A stretch of DNA of 64,000 nt from DASVRZ01 sp038230215. Its GTDB lineage: Bacteria > Verrucomicrobiota > Verrucomicrobiia > Chthoniobacterales > DASVRZ01. The stretch's first letter is position 1, and every line of letters begins with the position of its first letter. The stretch is taken from positions 248,001-312,000 of the forward strand of contig JBBRNR010000004.1 in NCBI GenBank assembly GCA_038230215.1, read 5' to 3'. The notes under the pieces are model-generated. The model saw only the letters and a program-made list of their open reading frames with translations, made no database searches and had not been told where the DNA came from. Below, piece by piece: positions 8,228 through 16,641 of the stretch. The position numbers and the translations under genes were made by a program.

Positions 8228-9501
8228 AACTCCGCTCATTTTTCGCGCCGACACTCGCGCTCGCCTTGCTAACTTCCTGCGGACGCGACTCGGGTCACGC
8301 GAAGTCGGATTTGCTGAAGATGAACTATCAATTCAACGCGGAGAATTTTGTCCGCGCCGCGCGCGCTGGTGATGAGAAAGCCGTGGGACTATTTCTCGAC
8401 GCTGGAATGGACGTGAATGCCGCGACTAACGATGGCTCGACCGCGTTGATCGGAGCCGCCGAGAACAATGCGACTGAGGTGATCAAACTGTTAGGCAAAC
8501 AAAACGTTGCCTACGATCAGAAAGACAAGGAAGGCTGGACGCCGCTGATGAAGGCGATCTACGGAAACAAGGTCGAGGCGATTCAGTTGCTGGCCGACAA
8601 TTCGAAGGACGATCTCAATCGCGGATTACTCCTAGCTAGTTTGCTGGGACACACCGAGGCGGCGAAAGCGCTCCTGAAGGCGGGCGCAGAAGTGGATGCG
8701 ACGAGTCCAGAGGGTCTAACCTCGCTGACCTATGCTAGAAAAGCGGGCAACAAGCCTTTGGAAAAGCTTCTGCTCGACGCTGGCGCGGAGCCACAATCGG
8801 ATGGAACTCCGATGTTAGCTGCTGCGACGCCCGTGCCGACACCTAACCTGGCGGGACGCGAGGCGTTGTTAAAAGACTTGAAAACGATGCGCGCCTCGTC
8901 CGAGGAATCGTGGTGGAAAAAATACGGGCTGGACTTGAACGATGCTAACATTTTCAAAAAGGACAGCGACAACGACGGCTTTCCTAACAGTGAAGAATTT
9001 CTCGCCGACACGAGCCCAATCGATCCGTCTTCGCATCCCGCCGCCGCTGCCAAACTCACCTGGCAGGGTTATCATCGCGAGAGCCTGCCGTATTCCTTGG
9101 ACAAGGTGGAGGGCGACTCGGCCGTGCTGCTAGATACGAATGGAACTCCGCTCAAAGCCAGGGCTGGCGACGCAGTGGGAGATTGGACGGTGGCTCAAGT
9201 GCGCGCCCGAAAATCCGTCGATAAAGACGGGCATCCCTATGATGGCAGCGATTTGTTAGTCACAGACAAAGGGGGACAGAAAATTCGCCTTGTCCCGGGG
9301 ATACGTCCACCGGCGAGCGCATCGTTCGCCGAGGTTAGGCTGCCGTTCTCAGACGAGAGACAACACTTGCGCGTGGGCGAGGAACTAACCTTGCCGAACG
9401 ATGGCAACCGCCATTATGTCGTGCTCGATCTGCGCGAGGAGCAAGTCGTATTGAAGGAAACGAAGACCGGCCAGACGTTCACGATCGGCAAGGACCGCTA
9501 A
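8224..9501 (+). CDS. Ankyrin-repeat lipoprotein
   Basis: 425 aa. The N-terminus has a signal with lipobox LLTSC (Cys at about residue 19), so it is probably anchored in a membrane facing the periplasm. Residues ~45-190 contain ankyrin-type repeats (e.g. DGSTALIGAAENNATEVIKLL, GWTPLMKAIYGNKVEAIQLL, each shown to 20). A calcium-loop-like DSDNDGFPNSEEFLADTSP follows, then a beta-rich C-terminus. I chose the ATG at 8224, which gives the signal peptide and a 4-bp overlap with glgE. Its partner is unknown, and the link to glycogen metabolism rests only on position. It converges with the next gene by a 4-bp overlap. Confidence 0.8.
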   Translation: MKLRSFFAPTLALALLTSCGRDSGHAKSDLLKMNYQFNAENFVRAARAGDEKAVGLFLDAGMDVNAATNDGSTALIGAAENNATEVIKLLGKQNVAYDQKDKEGWTPLMKAIYGNKVEAIQLLADNSKDDLNRGLLLASLLGHTEAAKALLKAGAEVDATSPEGLTSLTYARKAGNKPLEKLLLDAGAEPQSDGTPMLAAATPVPTPNLAGREALLKDLKTMRASSEESWWKKYGLDLNDANIFKKDSDNDGFPNSEEFLADTSPIDPSSHPAAAAKLTWQGYHRESLPYSLDKVEGDSAVLLDTNGTPLKARAGDAVGDWTVAQVRARKSVDKDGHPYDGSDLLVTDKGGQKIRLVPGIRPPASASFAEVRLPFSDERQHLRVGEELTLPNDGNRHYVVLDLREEQVVLKETKTGQTFTIGKDR

Positions 9502-10700
9502 AACAGCTTCCACCAAGGTTTGGGCACGACGAGTTTGCGGAGCTGGGCGACGGTGCTTTCCAAGGAAAATTCGGAGCGCGCCTTGGTGAAACCGGCGTTG
9601 CCGAAGAGGCGAGTTAGATCGTTATCGACGAGGAGAATTTGCAGTTTCTGCGCCAGCGCAGCCACGTCGCCTGGCGCGATGAGAAAGCCGGTTTTGCCAT
9701 CGTCCACCTGCTCCGGGATGCCCGCGACCCGTGTGGAAACGACGGGCACGCCATGCGCCATCGCCTCGGTGATGACTGTGGGCAGATTGTCGCTGTCGCC
9801 ATCGGGCAGGACAACGGCGGCGAGGGCGAAAACGGTGGTTTGAGCTAGTAGTTCGGAGATTTCTGACTGCGATTTCGGGCCAGTGAGCGTGACCATTTCG
9901 CTCAAACTCGATTCAGAAATTTGCGCCTGGAGTTCAGCCTCGAGCGGTCCCTCGCCAACGATCTGACATTGGAATGGAACTCCGCTTGTTTGCAAAATGG
10001 CGCAGGCAGCGATGAGATCGGCGAAGCCTTTTTTGGCAATCAGACGACCCACGGAAAGGATCAACGGCGGCGACACGGGCCGACGCTCTGGTTGCTTTTT
10101 CGGGAGTTCGAGTCCGTTGTAAACGCGATGGATTTTCCAGGCGAGCGCCGGGTAGGTGTGCTGGAGATGTTTCGCGCTGAAGTCGGCGACGGTGACGACC
10201 GCACTGGCCTCGCGGATGAGCCGACCAAGGTCGATGGCGTGCTCGGTTTTGCAGAAAATATCCTGCGCGTGGCCGGTGAAACTGAAGGTGATGTCGTAGA
10301 GGTCCTTCATCAGGCAGGCCGTGCGCGCGGCGAGTCCGGCGAAATGAACGTGGACATGGCGGACGCCGCGTTTTTGCAGGAGATCACCGACCCAGATGGC
10401 TTCGTAAAGGCGGAGTTTGTCGGGGTCTTTGCCCCAGGCTTCGAGGCGCTGGTTAATTTTTTTTGGCAGTTCGCCGGCAGCGCGACGGTGTTTGATTTCG
10501 GCGACGAGCGTGTCGGGTTCGGGAGCTGTGATTAAATTGGAAGTCGCCTCAGCGGAGAAATGACCGCCCGGATCGGCGGCAGCGCGCAGGGAAATGACGG
10601 TAGCCTCGATGCCCTGGCGCCGCATTTCCTCGACTTCGCGGACGATGAACGTCTGCGTAAACGCCGGGTAACGCTCTAACAAATAGGCAAACCGGCTCAT
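9498..10700 (-). CDS. Glycosyltransferase family 4
   Basis: 400 aa GT-B glycosyltransferase, probably adding a sugar to a surface polysaccharide or lipid-linked chain. The N-terminal FAYLLERYPAFTQTFIVREV is typical of GT4 enzymes of exopolysaccharide clusters. The donor-binding half has ILSVGRLIAKKGFADLI and the EX7E-like motif TEAMAHGVPVVSTRVAGIPE. It starts 18 bp after the asd stop on the same strand, so the two are probably co-transcribed. Acceptor and linkage are unknown. Confidence 0.85.
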   Translation of the reverse strand: MSRFAYLLERYPAFTQTFIVREVEEMRRQGIEATVISLRAAADPGGHFSAEATSNLITAPEPDTLVAEIKHRRAAGELPKKINQRLEAWGKDPDKLRLYEAIWVGDLLQKRGVRHVHVHFAGLAARTACLMKDLYDITFSFTGHAQDIFCKTEHAIDLGRLIREASAVVTVADFSAKHLQHTYPALAWKIHRVYNGLELPKKQPERRPVSPPLILSVGRLIAKKGFADLIAACAILQTSGVPFQCQIVGEGPLEAELQAQISESSLSEMVTLTGPKSQSEISELLAQTTVFALAAVVLPDGDSDNLPTVITEAMAHGVPVVSTRVAGIPEQVDDGKTGFLIAPGDVAALAQKLQILLVDNDLTRLFGNAGFTKARSEFSLESTVAQLRKLVVPKPWWKLF

Positions 10701-10718
10701 TCAACTCGGACTCGAATG

Positions 10719-11729
10719 TTAGACGAGCAGCTCGGCGATTTGCACGGCGTTGAGGGCGGCGCCCTTCAGTATCTGATCGCCGCTGACCCAGAAGGCGAGG
10801 CCGTTGTCCAGCGCACAGTCGAGTCTCACCCGGCCTACTTCGCAGTCGTCCTGGCCTGCGGTGAAGATCGGCATGGGATATTTCTGATTAGCCGGATCGT
10901 CGGTGACTTTCAAGCCAGGTGCCTGACGCAATGCGGTGTAGGCTTTTTCCAAGGAAACAGGCCGCTCAAACTCCGCGCTGATCGCCACGGAATGCGCCCG
11001 ATAGACCGGCACGCGCACGCAAGTGACCGAGGCTTTGAAGCGTTGATGATGCAAGATGCGGCGGCCTTCGTATTGCATTTTCATTTCCTCCCGTGTGTAG
11101 CCGTCGTCGAGGAAGGAATCGACCTGCGGCAGGGCGTTAAAGGCAATCTGATATGGATAAACTGAGCGCGGAATCTCGGTTCCCTTTTTCCCCAAAGCGA
11201 TGGCTTTGACCTGTTCCTCGAGCTCAATGATCGCCGCCGCGCCGGTGCCGGAGACAGCCTGATAGCTCGACGCCCAGACGCGCGTGACGCCAAATGCCTC
11301 GTGTAGCGGATGCAGCGCCATGAGCGTGACGGCCGTGGTGCAATTCGGGTTCGCAATGATCCCGCGATGCTGTGCGGCGTCCGCTCCATTGATCTCGGGA
11401 ATGACTAGAGGCACGTTCGGGTCCATGCGGAAAGCGGACGAATTATCCACGACCACGGCATCAGCGGCCACGGCGTGCGGCGCGTATTGCTTCGAGATGC
11501 CGCCGCCTGCGGAGAAGAGCGCGATGTCCACTCCGGCGAAGGAATTTTCTGTGAGTTCCTGAACCACGATGGACTCGCCTTTAAAAGTCAGCGTCTTGCC
11601 AGCGGAACGGGCTGAGGCCAGCAATGTAAGTTTCGAGACGGGGAAATTGCGGCGCTCCAGCACGCGGATCATTTCGATCCCCACGGCTCCGGTCGCGCCC
11701 ACAATGGCTACATGATAGGACTTGCTCAT
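10719..11729 (-). CDS. asd: Aspartate-semialdehyde dehydrogenase
   Basis: Reduces aspartyl phosphate to aspartate semialdehyde with NADPH, feeding lysine/diaminopimelate, threonine and methionine synthesis. 336 aa. It has the Rossmann motif GATGAVGIEM near the N-terminus, the active-site Cys in NPNCTTAV and the SSYQAVSGTGAAA segment. The start codon ATG at 11729 gives MSKSYHVAIVGATG. An inverted-repeat region lies upstream between it and the divergent L,D-transpeptidase. Confidence 0.93.
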   Translation of the reverse strand: MSKSYHVAIVGATGAVGIEMIRVLERRNFPVSKLTLLASARSAGKTLTFKGESIVVQELTENSFAGVDIALFSAGGGISKQYAPHAVAADAVVVDNSSAFRMDPNVPLVIPEINGADAAQHRGIIANPNCTTAVTLMALHPLHEAFGVTRVWASSYQAVSGTGAAAIIELEEQVKAIALGKKGTEIPRSVYPYQIAFNALPQVDSFLDDGYTREEMKMQYEGRRILHHQRFKASVTCVRVPVYRAHSVAISAEFERPVSLEKAYTALRQAPGLKVTDDPANQKYPMPIFTAGQDDCEVGRVRLDCALDNGLAFWVSGDQILKGAALNAVQIAELLV

Positions 11730-11752
11730 AAATCGGGCCGGGAAGGTAAGAC

Positions 11753-11843
11753 GGAAACCTGAAACTGGAAAGCTGAAACCTAAAGGAAAGCACGCCGAGG
11801 TTTCGAGTTTCAGCTTTCAGCTTTCTCTTCTTTGGTTTCTCTT
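11753..11843. repeat. Inverted repeat of GAAACCTGAAA type
   Basis: Intergenic stretch rich in GAAACC/GAAAGCTGAAA on the left (11753-11785) and the complementary GGTTTCGAGTTTCAGC on the right (11799-11828), able to form an imperfect hairpin. A related element is at 23021-23110. It lies between the divergent genes asd and the L,D-transpeptidase. Confidence 0.6.
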
Positions 11844-11849
11844 TCCTCC

Positions 11850-12305
11850 GTGCACATTCGAATCGAACTCGCCCGCCAGCGCCTTACGCTTCTCGATGGA
11901 GACCAGCCTGTAATGGCATGTGCGATTTCCTCCTCATTCGTGGGCAGCGGCACAGAGCCCGGCAGTATGCGGACTCCCACGGGAAATTTCGTCATCGCGG
12001 AAATGATCGGGCACGGCGCACCGATTGGGAGTGTCTTTCGCAGCCGCCAGCTCACAGGGGAACTCGCCAACCCACATTCGCCCGAAGACCAGATCACCAC
12101 CCGCATCCTCTGGCTCGACGGGATCGACGCGGCAAACGCCAACACCCGCAGCCGCTACATCTATCTCCACGGCACGAATCACGAGGAACAACTCGGCCTC
12201 CCCACCAGCCACGGCTGCATCCGAATGGCGAACAGCGCAATCGTCGATCTCTTTGCCCTCCTAATGGAGAACCCAAGCGGCACTCGCGTTTACATCGGTG
12301 TTTGA
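11850..12305 (+). CDS. L,D-transpeptidase (YkuD domain)
   Basis: 151 aa from GTG at 11850; a TTG at 11832 would add six residues. The catalytic signature is HGTN...GLPTSHGCIRM, with the active Cys in SHGCIRM near the C-terminus. Such enzymes make 3-3 peptidoglycan crosslinks or attach proteins to the wall. No signal peptide is visible, which is odd for a periplasmic enzyme. Either the true start is upstream in the repeat region, or it belongs to the short ErfK/YkuD forms without an obvious leader. Confidence 0.85.
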   Translation: MHIRIELARQRLTLLDGDQPVMACAISSSFVGSGTEPGSMRTPTGNFVIAEMIGHGAPIGSVFRSRQLTGELANPHSPEDQITTRILWLDGIDAANANTRSRYIYLHGTNHEEQLGLPTSHGCIRMANSAIVDLFALLMENPSGTRVYIGV

Positions 12306-12583
12306 TTCGACTCAGCAAATCCCAGTCGAGTTTCAAAGCACTGGGCACTCATATTGCCCACGCTGCGCTTTACGAATGCCAAACTGGTTAAGTATCACCA
12401 TTTGTTTAGAGACCCCGGACACACTTTGTCGAATGTAACCATTCAACCACACGGAAGCTCAGAAAGGTTGTTAGCCTGATGAAGACGTAACTTCTACTAG
12501 TCCAAGCATCGTGCAACTCTCGTCACCGTATTGTAGCAATCCTCCCCTTGTGCCCGAAAACAGCAGCCTTTAGATAATCAACT

Positions 12584-13267
12584 ATGACACTAACCAATAT
12601 GCAAAAAACTCTTCTAACCGCTGTTGTCGCCCTCGCAATAACCACTGCTGCTCATGCGGATGTGGTGGCCCAATATACTTTTACCGGATCACTGTTAACA
12701 TCTTCGGACGGCGATACAAATTCAATGGCGGGTGATTTAACCTTCGGAGCTGGTTTTAGCTCGGCCACCGTTTCGACTACATTGGGCAATACAGCTCCGG
12801 GGCTATATATCGATTCCACTGCAACCACGGGATCAAACCAAGGTAATGCGGTGCTTGCAAACGAGTACTATTCATTCACGATCACTCCGACGGCTGGGAC
12901 TTTGAGTCTCTCAAACCTGATGTTTGACTATGCAAGTGCCTCGGGAACAAGCACGTTTCCAACAGAGAACTTTTTTGTTCGTTCCAGCCGCGATGGTTTT
13001 GCTGCCAACATCACTGGTGCCGTTAGCTCCAACTCGGCCACCTTCACTACCGCCAACATCGGTCTCTCAGCTGCCACATATCAAGGTTTAAGCACGGCTA
13101 CTGAGTTTCGCATTTACGTGCAGGACAGCACCAACACATCCGGGCGTGGAGCTGTGTTGGATAATATTACCCTGAACTCTGTTCCCGAACCTACTACTTA
13201 CGCGATGTTGCTGGGTGGTGCCGGGATGCTCTTTATCGTCTCACGCCGGAAGGCGCGTCTGGCCTGA
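12584..13267 (+). CDS. PEP-CTERM sorted exported protein
   Basis: 227 aa with a signal peptide (MQKTLLTAVVALAITTAAHA), a beta-rich Ser/Thr/Ala-rich body and a C-terminal sorting signal VPEPTTYAMLLGGAGML followed by a transmembrane stretch and RRKA. PEP-CTERM proteins are processed by an exosortase and usually go to the cell surface or biofilm matrix. The body has no recognised domain. Met at 12584 or 12599 could start it. The 278-bp upstream gap holds no gene I can see. A strong terminator follows. Confidence 0.88.
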   Translation: MTLTNMQKTLLTAVVALAITTAAHADVVAQYTFTGSLLTSSDGDTNSMAGDLTFGAGFSSATVSTTLGNTAPGLYIDSTATTGSNQGNAVLANEYYSFTITPTAGTLSLSNLMFDYASASGTSTFPTENFFVRSSRDGFAANITGAVSSNSATFTTANIGLSAATYQGLSTATEFRIYVQDSTNTSGRGAVLDNITLNSVPEPTTYAMLLGGAGMLFIVSRRKARLA

Positions 13268-13288
13268 TTCGCATCTAACTCGATTCAT

Positions 13289-13321
13289 AAAAAAAGCGGC
13301 AACTCTCCTTGCCGCTTTTTT
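13289..13321. terminator. Bidirectional intrinsic terminator
   Basis: Symmetric hairpin with AAAAAAAGCGGCA on the left and TGCCGCTTTTTTT on the right, loop ACTCTCCT. It can terminate the PEP-CTERM gene on the plus strand and the phoH-like gene on the minus strand. Confidence 0.9.
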
Positions 13322-13362
13322 GTATTTCAGAACAACAACTAACATCGTCCGGCTGAGCCGAG

Positions 13363-14874
13363 TTACATCAGATTGGCGCCGATCTCGGCCAGCGGACTGC
13401 GTTCGCCTTTGGAAAGCGTCACATGCGCCGTAATGGCTTGTCCTTTAAGCCGGTCGCGGGTGAAAACCAATCCGTTCGAGTGGCTGTCCACATACGGGTG
13501 ATCGATTTGCGCCGGATCACCGACCATGACGAGCTTCGAGCCGCGCGACATGCGGGTGACGACGGTTTTGGCCTCCAGCGGGGTGAGTTGCTGGGCCTCG
13601 TCTAGCACGAAGAAGCGATTGGGAATGGAGCGACCGCGGATGTAGCAGAGTGCCTCGATTTCCACCAGTCCTTGTTCGATGAGTTTTTCGTAGGGCTTCA
13701 TCTGCGGCATTCCGGCGGAGGCTTCGGGGGGCTTTTTGGCCTTGCCGTTTTTGCCTTCGCCATGGAAGGAGCGAAGGGGCAGAAGCAAGTCGAAGGCGTC
13801 GTAAATGGACTGCAGCCAGGGCCGCATTTTTTCATCCAGGGTGCCGGGGAGGAAGCCGAGGGTGTCGCCCATCGCTACGACCGGACGGCTAACCGTGATG
13901 CCGTTATAGACGTTACCGTAGGTGGCGTAGAGCCCGGCAGCGACGGCCATGAGTGTCTTGCCCGTGCCGGCCTGGCCGTAGCAAGTGACAAGTGAAATCG
14001 TGGGGTCGAGCAGCGCGTCGAGGAGGCATTGCTGGCCGGCGTTCGCGGGCTTGAGCGTGATACCTTTGGGAATGTCGAGTCCGGCTGGAATGGAGAGTCG
14101 CTTAAAAATGCCTTCGCCGACATGACGCGCCGGGAGCATTTTGTTCTCATCGACGGCCAGGAGAACGTATTCGTTGAGAAGCAGGTCTCTGGCCCGCTTG
14201 TCGGAAATGGTGAGCACGCGCGAACTGCCAAACCGCTGCAACTCGTGGGCCGCAACTTCGATGGAAGTCAGGTGGGTATCGACATCCTCCGGCTCGACTT
14301 TATCGTTCAGATAATCCTCGGCCTCCAGTCCGATGGCGAGCGCTTTCAAGAGCATGTTGAGGTCTTTCGTGACCAGAATCGTGGGGCTGCCATCAAGACA
14401 GCGGCGCTCAATTTCCAACGCGCTGGCGATGATGCGATTGTCGGTGATGCCGCTTTCTGGAAAGAGAGTCTGGAACTGCTTCAGCTTGGTGTCGGGCTTG
14501 TTCGCGACGCGATCGTTGACGGCTATGCGAATACTCCCGCCATTGGGCATCGTGGCACCCTTGATGACGGCGAGTCGGTTGTGACCGAAAATCTTGGAGA
14601 GCGAACGATGCACCGCACGGGCGTTGGCACCGCGTTCGTTTTGCTCGTTCTTGAATTTGTCGAGCTCGGTCAACACTTCGACGGGTATCCAGACGTGGTT
14701 GTCCTCGAAGCGATGCAGGCTGTTCGGGTCGTGGAGCAGGACGTTGGTATCAAGAACGTAATTCTTGATGCGGCCTGGATTTTTTTTCGCCCGTTTGGGC
14801 AATACGGATGGCGAGGGACTCGGAAGCAGCAGATCGCCTGTCTGCCCATCATTGGGACCGGAAGGATATTGCAT
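13363..14874 (-). CDS. PIN domain-PhoH ATPase fusion protein
   Basis: 503 aa. The N-terminal PIN-type nuclease domain (KNYVLDTNVLLHDP, residues ~35-180) is followed by a PhoH ATPase domain with Walker A GQAGTGKTL and Walker B FFVLDEAQQ. This YlaK/PhoH2-type fusion is thought to unwind and cut RNA. The acidic residues of the PIN site (the D of VLDTN and the E/D residues in VEVLTELDKF) are present. It is a stand-alone gene with a bidirectional terminator downstream. Confidence 0.9.
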   Translation of the reverse strand: MQYPSGPNDGQTGDLLLPSPSPSVLPKRAKKNPGRIKNYVLDTNVLLHDPNSLHRFEDNHVWIPVEVLTELDKFKNEQNERGANARAVHRSLSKIFGHNRLAVIKGATMPNGGSIRIAVNDRVANKPDTKLKQFQTLFPESGITDNRIIASALEIERRCLDGSPTILVTKDLNMLLKALAIGLEAEDYLNDKVEPEDVDTHLTSIEVAAHELQRFGSSRVLTISDKRARDLLLNEYVLLAVDENKMLPARHVGEGIFKRLSIPAGLDIPKGITLKPANAGQQCLLDALLDPTISLVTCYGQAGTGKTLMAVAAGLYATYGNVYNGITVSRPVVAMGDTLGFLPGTLDEKMRPWLQSIYDAFDLLLPLRSFHGEGKNGKAKKPPEASAGMPQMKPYEKLIEQGLVEIEALCYIRGRSIPNRFFVLDEAQQLTPLEAKTVVTRMSRGSKLVMVGDPAQIDHPYVDSHSNGLVFTRDRLKGQAITAHVTLSKGERSPLAEIGANLM

Positions 14875-14979
14875 TTGATAAGGATCTGAACCGGAAAACT
14901 GATTGTCAGACTTCCGGAAGTCTCACGGGTTTTGCCGTGATGCAGCACGAATAATCGGGATTCTTCCCGTTGGCGACAA

Positions 14980-15918
14980 CTATTTTCCGCCCGTGGCGAA
15001 ATAATCACGCGACATTGCGCTGTCTAGGGCAATCTGTGTCCGAAGGGCGTCCAAACTGGTAAATTTTTCCTCGGTGCGCAGGAATTTTGCGAAAGAAACC
15101 TCGATGTCCTGACCGTAGAGATCGCAGTCGAAATCGAAGATATGAACCTCCAATAAACGGCCGGGCACGGCGTCTTTCAGCGTGGGCCGAATGCCGATGT
15201 TGGCGACGCCCTCATGCGGGTTAGATTTCACTGTGGCTCGGATGGCATAGACGCCGTTGGGAGGAAATTGCTCATTGTGCGCACTCAGATTCGCAGTTGG
15301 AAAACCGATGGTGCGTCCTATTTCCAGTCCGCTGACGACGGTGCCGAGAATCGTGTAGGGACGCCCGAGATATTGGGCGGCGCTGGCGAGTTGCCCGTCC
15401 TCGATCGCCCGGCGAATGAGGGTACTGCTGACGATTTCCCCGTTGATCTTTACCGGCGGAACGGCAATCACCTGGAAACCCAACTCGATCCCCTGCCCGC
15501 GCAAAAAATCCACATTTCCGCTGCGGTTGCGGCCAAAAGCCCAATCTTCGCCGACAGAAATGGACTTCAACGTTTGCGAATGCGCTGCCAGCAAACGAAT
15601 GAAGGCGCCGGGCGAATGGCTGGCAAAGTCACGATTAAACTCCACGAGCAACACATTTTCGACACCGGCTGCGGCCAGCAATTGCAGCTTGTGATTGGTA
15701 GAGGTGAGCAGCCGCGGCGAATTTTCGGGCCGCAAGACCCGCGCTGGATGCGGGTCGAATGTAACGATAACCGGAGTTCCATTCGACTCACGCGCCGAGG
15801 CGAGCGTGCAATCGATCACCGCCCGATGCCCCAGATGCACGCCGTCGAAAACCCCGATCCCAAGCGTAAGCGGCCCGGGTAAATTGGCGAGATCGGCGAT
15901 GCAGTGCAGGACGTTCAT
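14980..15918 (-). CDS. ribF: Bifunctional riboflavin kinase / FAD synthetase
   Basis: Makes FMN from riboflavin and FAD from FMN. 312 aa. The N-terminal nucleotidyltransferase has GVFDGVHLGHRAVI and FDPHPARVL. The C-terminal kinase has GRTIGFPTANL. Last gene of the nusA-infB-rbfA-nrnA-truB-ribF run, directly abutting truB (stop at 15919, start at 15918). The truB-ribF order is a common bacterial arrangement. Confidence 0.95.
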   Translation of the reverse strand: MNVLHCIADLANLPGPLTLGIGVFDGVHLGHRAVIDCTLASARESNGTPVIVTFDPHPARVLRPENSPRLLTSTNHKLQLLAAAGVENVLLVEFNRDFASHSPGAFIRLLAAHSQTLKSISVGEDWAFGRNRSGNVDFLRGQGIELGFQVIAVPPVKINGEIVSSTLIRRAIEDGQLASAAQYLGRPYTILGTVVSGLEIGRTIGFPTANLSAHNEQFPPNGVYAIRATVKSNPHEGVANIGIRPTLKDAVPGRLLEVHIFDFDCDLYGQDIEVSFAKFLRTEEKFTSLDALRTQIALDSAMSRDYFATGGK

Positions 15919-16641
15919 CTACGCTCCGCGCATGCGGGAGACTTCGGGCAGACTGATGACTTTCGCGAGCAATTCGTCGAGGGAGCTGTTTTTCAATTGA
16001 TCGACCGTGACCGCGCGATCCAGGTTGAATTTGCCCGATTTTGTCCGGCGCAATGCCTGCAAATGGGCGCCGCAGCCGAGTTCCGCCCCGATGTCGTGGG
16101 CGTAAGTGCGAACGTAGAAACCTTTCGAGCAGACGACGCGAAAGTCGATCACGGGCAGTTCGACCCGGTTGATCTGGTGCGCGTAAACGTGGACGAAACG
16201 CTTCTCACGCTCCACGGTTTTGCCCTGGCGCGCGAGTTTGTAGAGCGGGACACCCTTCTGCTTGATCGCGGAAACCATCGGCGGCAACTGGTAAAAATCG
16301 CCGTCAAATTTGGCAAAAGCATTTTCGATTTGAGTTCCATCCAACTCTGGGACGGGCTTTATTTCGAGGGTTTCGCCGTCAGCATCCTGGCTGTCGGTCG
16401 TTTCGCCGAGCTTCATGCTCCCGACGTATTCTTTGTCCTCGGCCATGAGGAGATCCTGGATTTTTGTGCCTTTTCCGAGAACGACGATGAGCAGTCCGGT
16501 CGCGAGCGGATCAAGCGTGCCGCAATGGCCGACCTTCGTCATGGAAAACGTGCGGCGCGCAATCGCGACCACGTCGTGCGAGGTCATTTCGGAGGATTTA
16601 TCGACGAGGAGAACGCCGTCAAGCGTGGCTGCGGATTTCAT
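15919..16641 (-). CDS. truB: tRNA pseudouridine(55) synthase TruB
   Basis: Converts U55 of the tRNA T-loop to pseudouridine. 240 aa, somewhat shorter than E. coli TruB (314 aa), apparently lacking most of the C-terminal PUA region. Starts with GVLLVDKSSEMTSHDVV, and the catalytic Asp is in GTLDPLATGLL. The gene start lies inside the end of the upstream nrnA-like gene (23 bp overlap), consistent with translational coupling. Confidence 0.94.
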   Translation of the reverse strand: MKSAATLDGVLLVDKSSEMTSHDVVAIARRTFSMTKVGHCGTLDPLATGLLIVVLGKGTKIQDLLMAEDKEYVGSMKLGETTDSQDADGETLEIKPVPELDGTQIENAFAKFDGDFYQLPPMVSAIKQKGVPLYKLARQGKTVEREKRFVHVYAHQINRVELPVIDFRVVCSKGFYVRTYAHDIGAELGCGAHLQALRRTKSGKFNLDRAVTVDQLKNSSLDELLAKVISLPEVSRMRGA

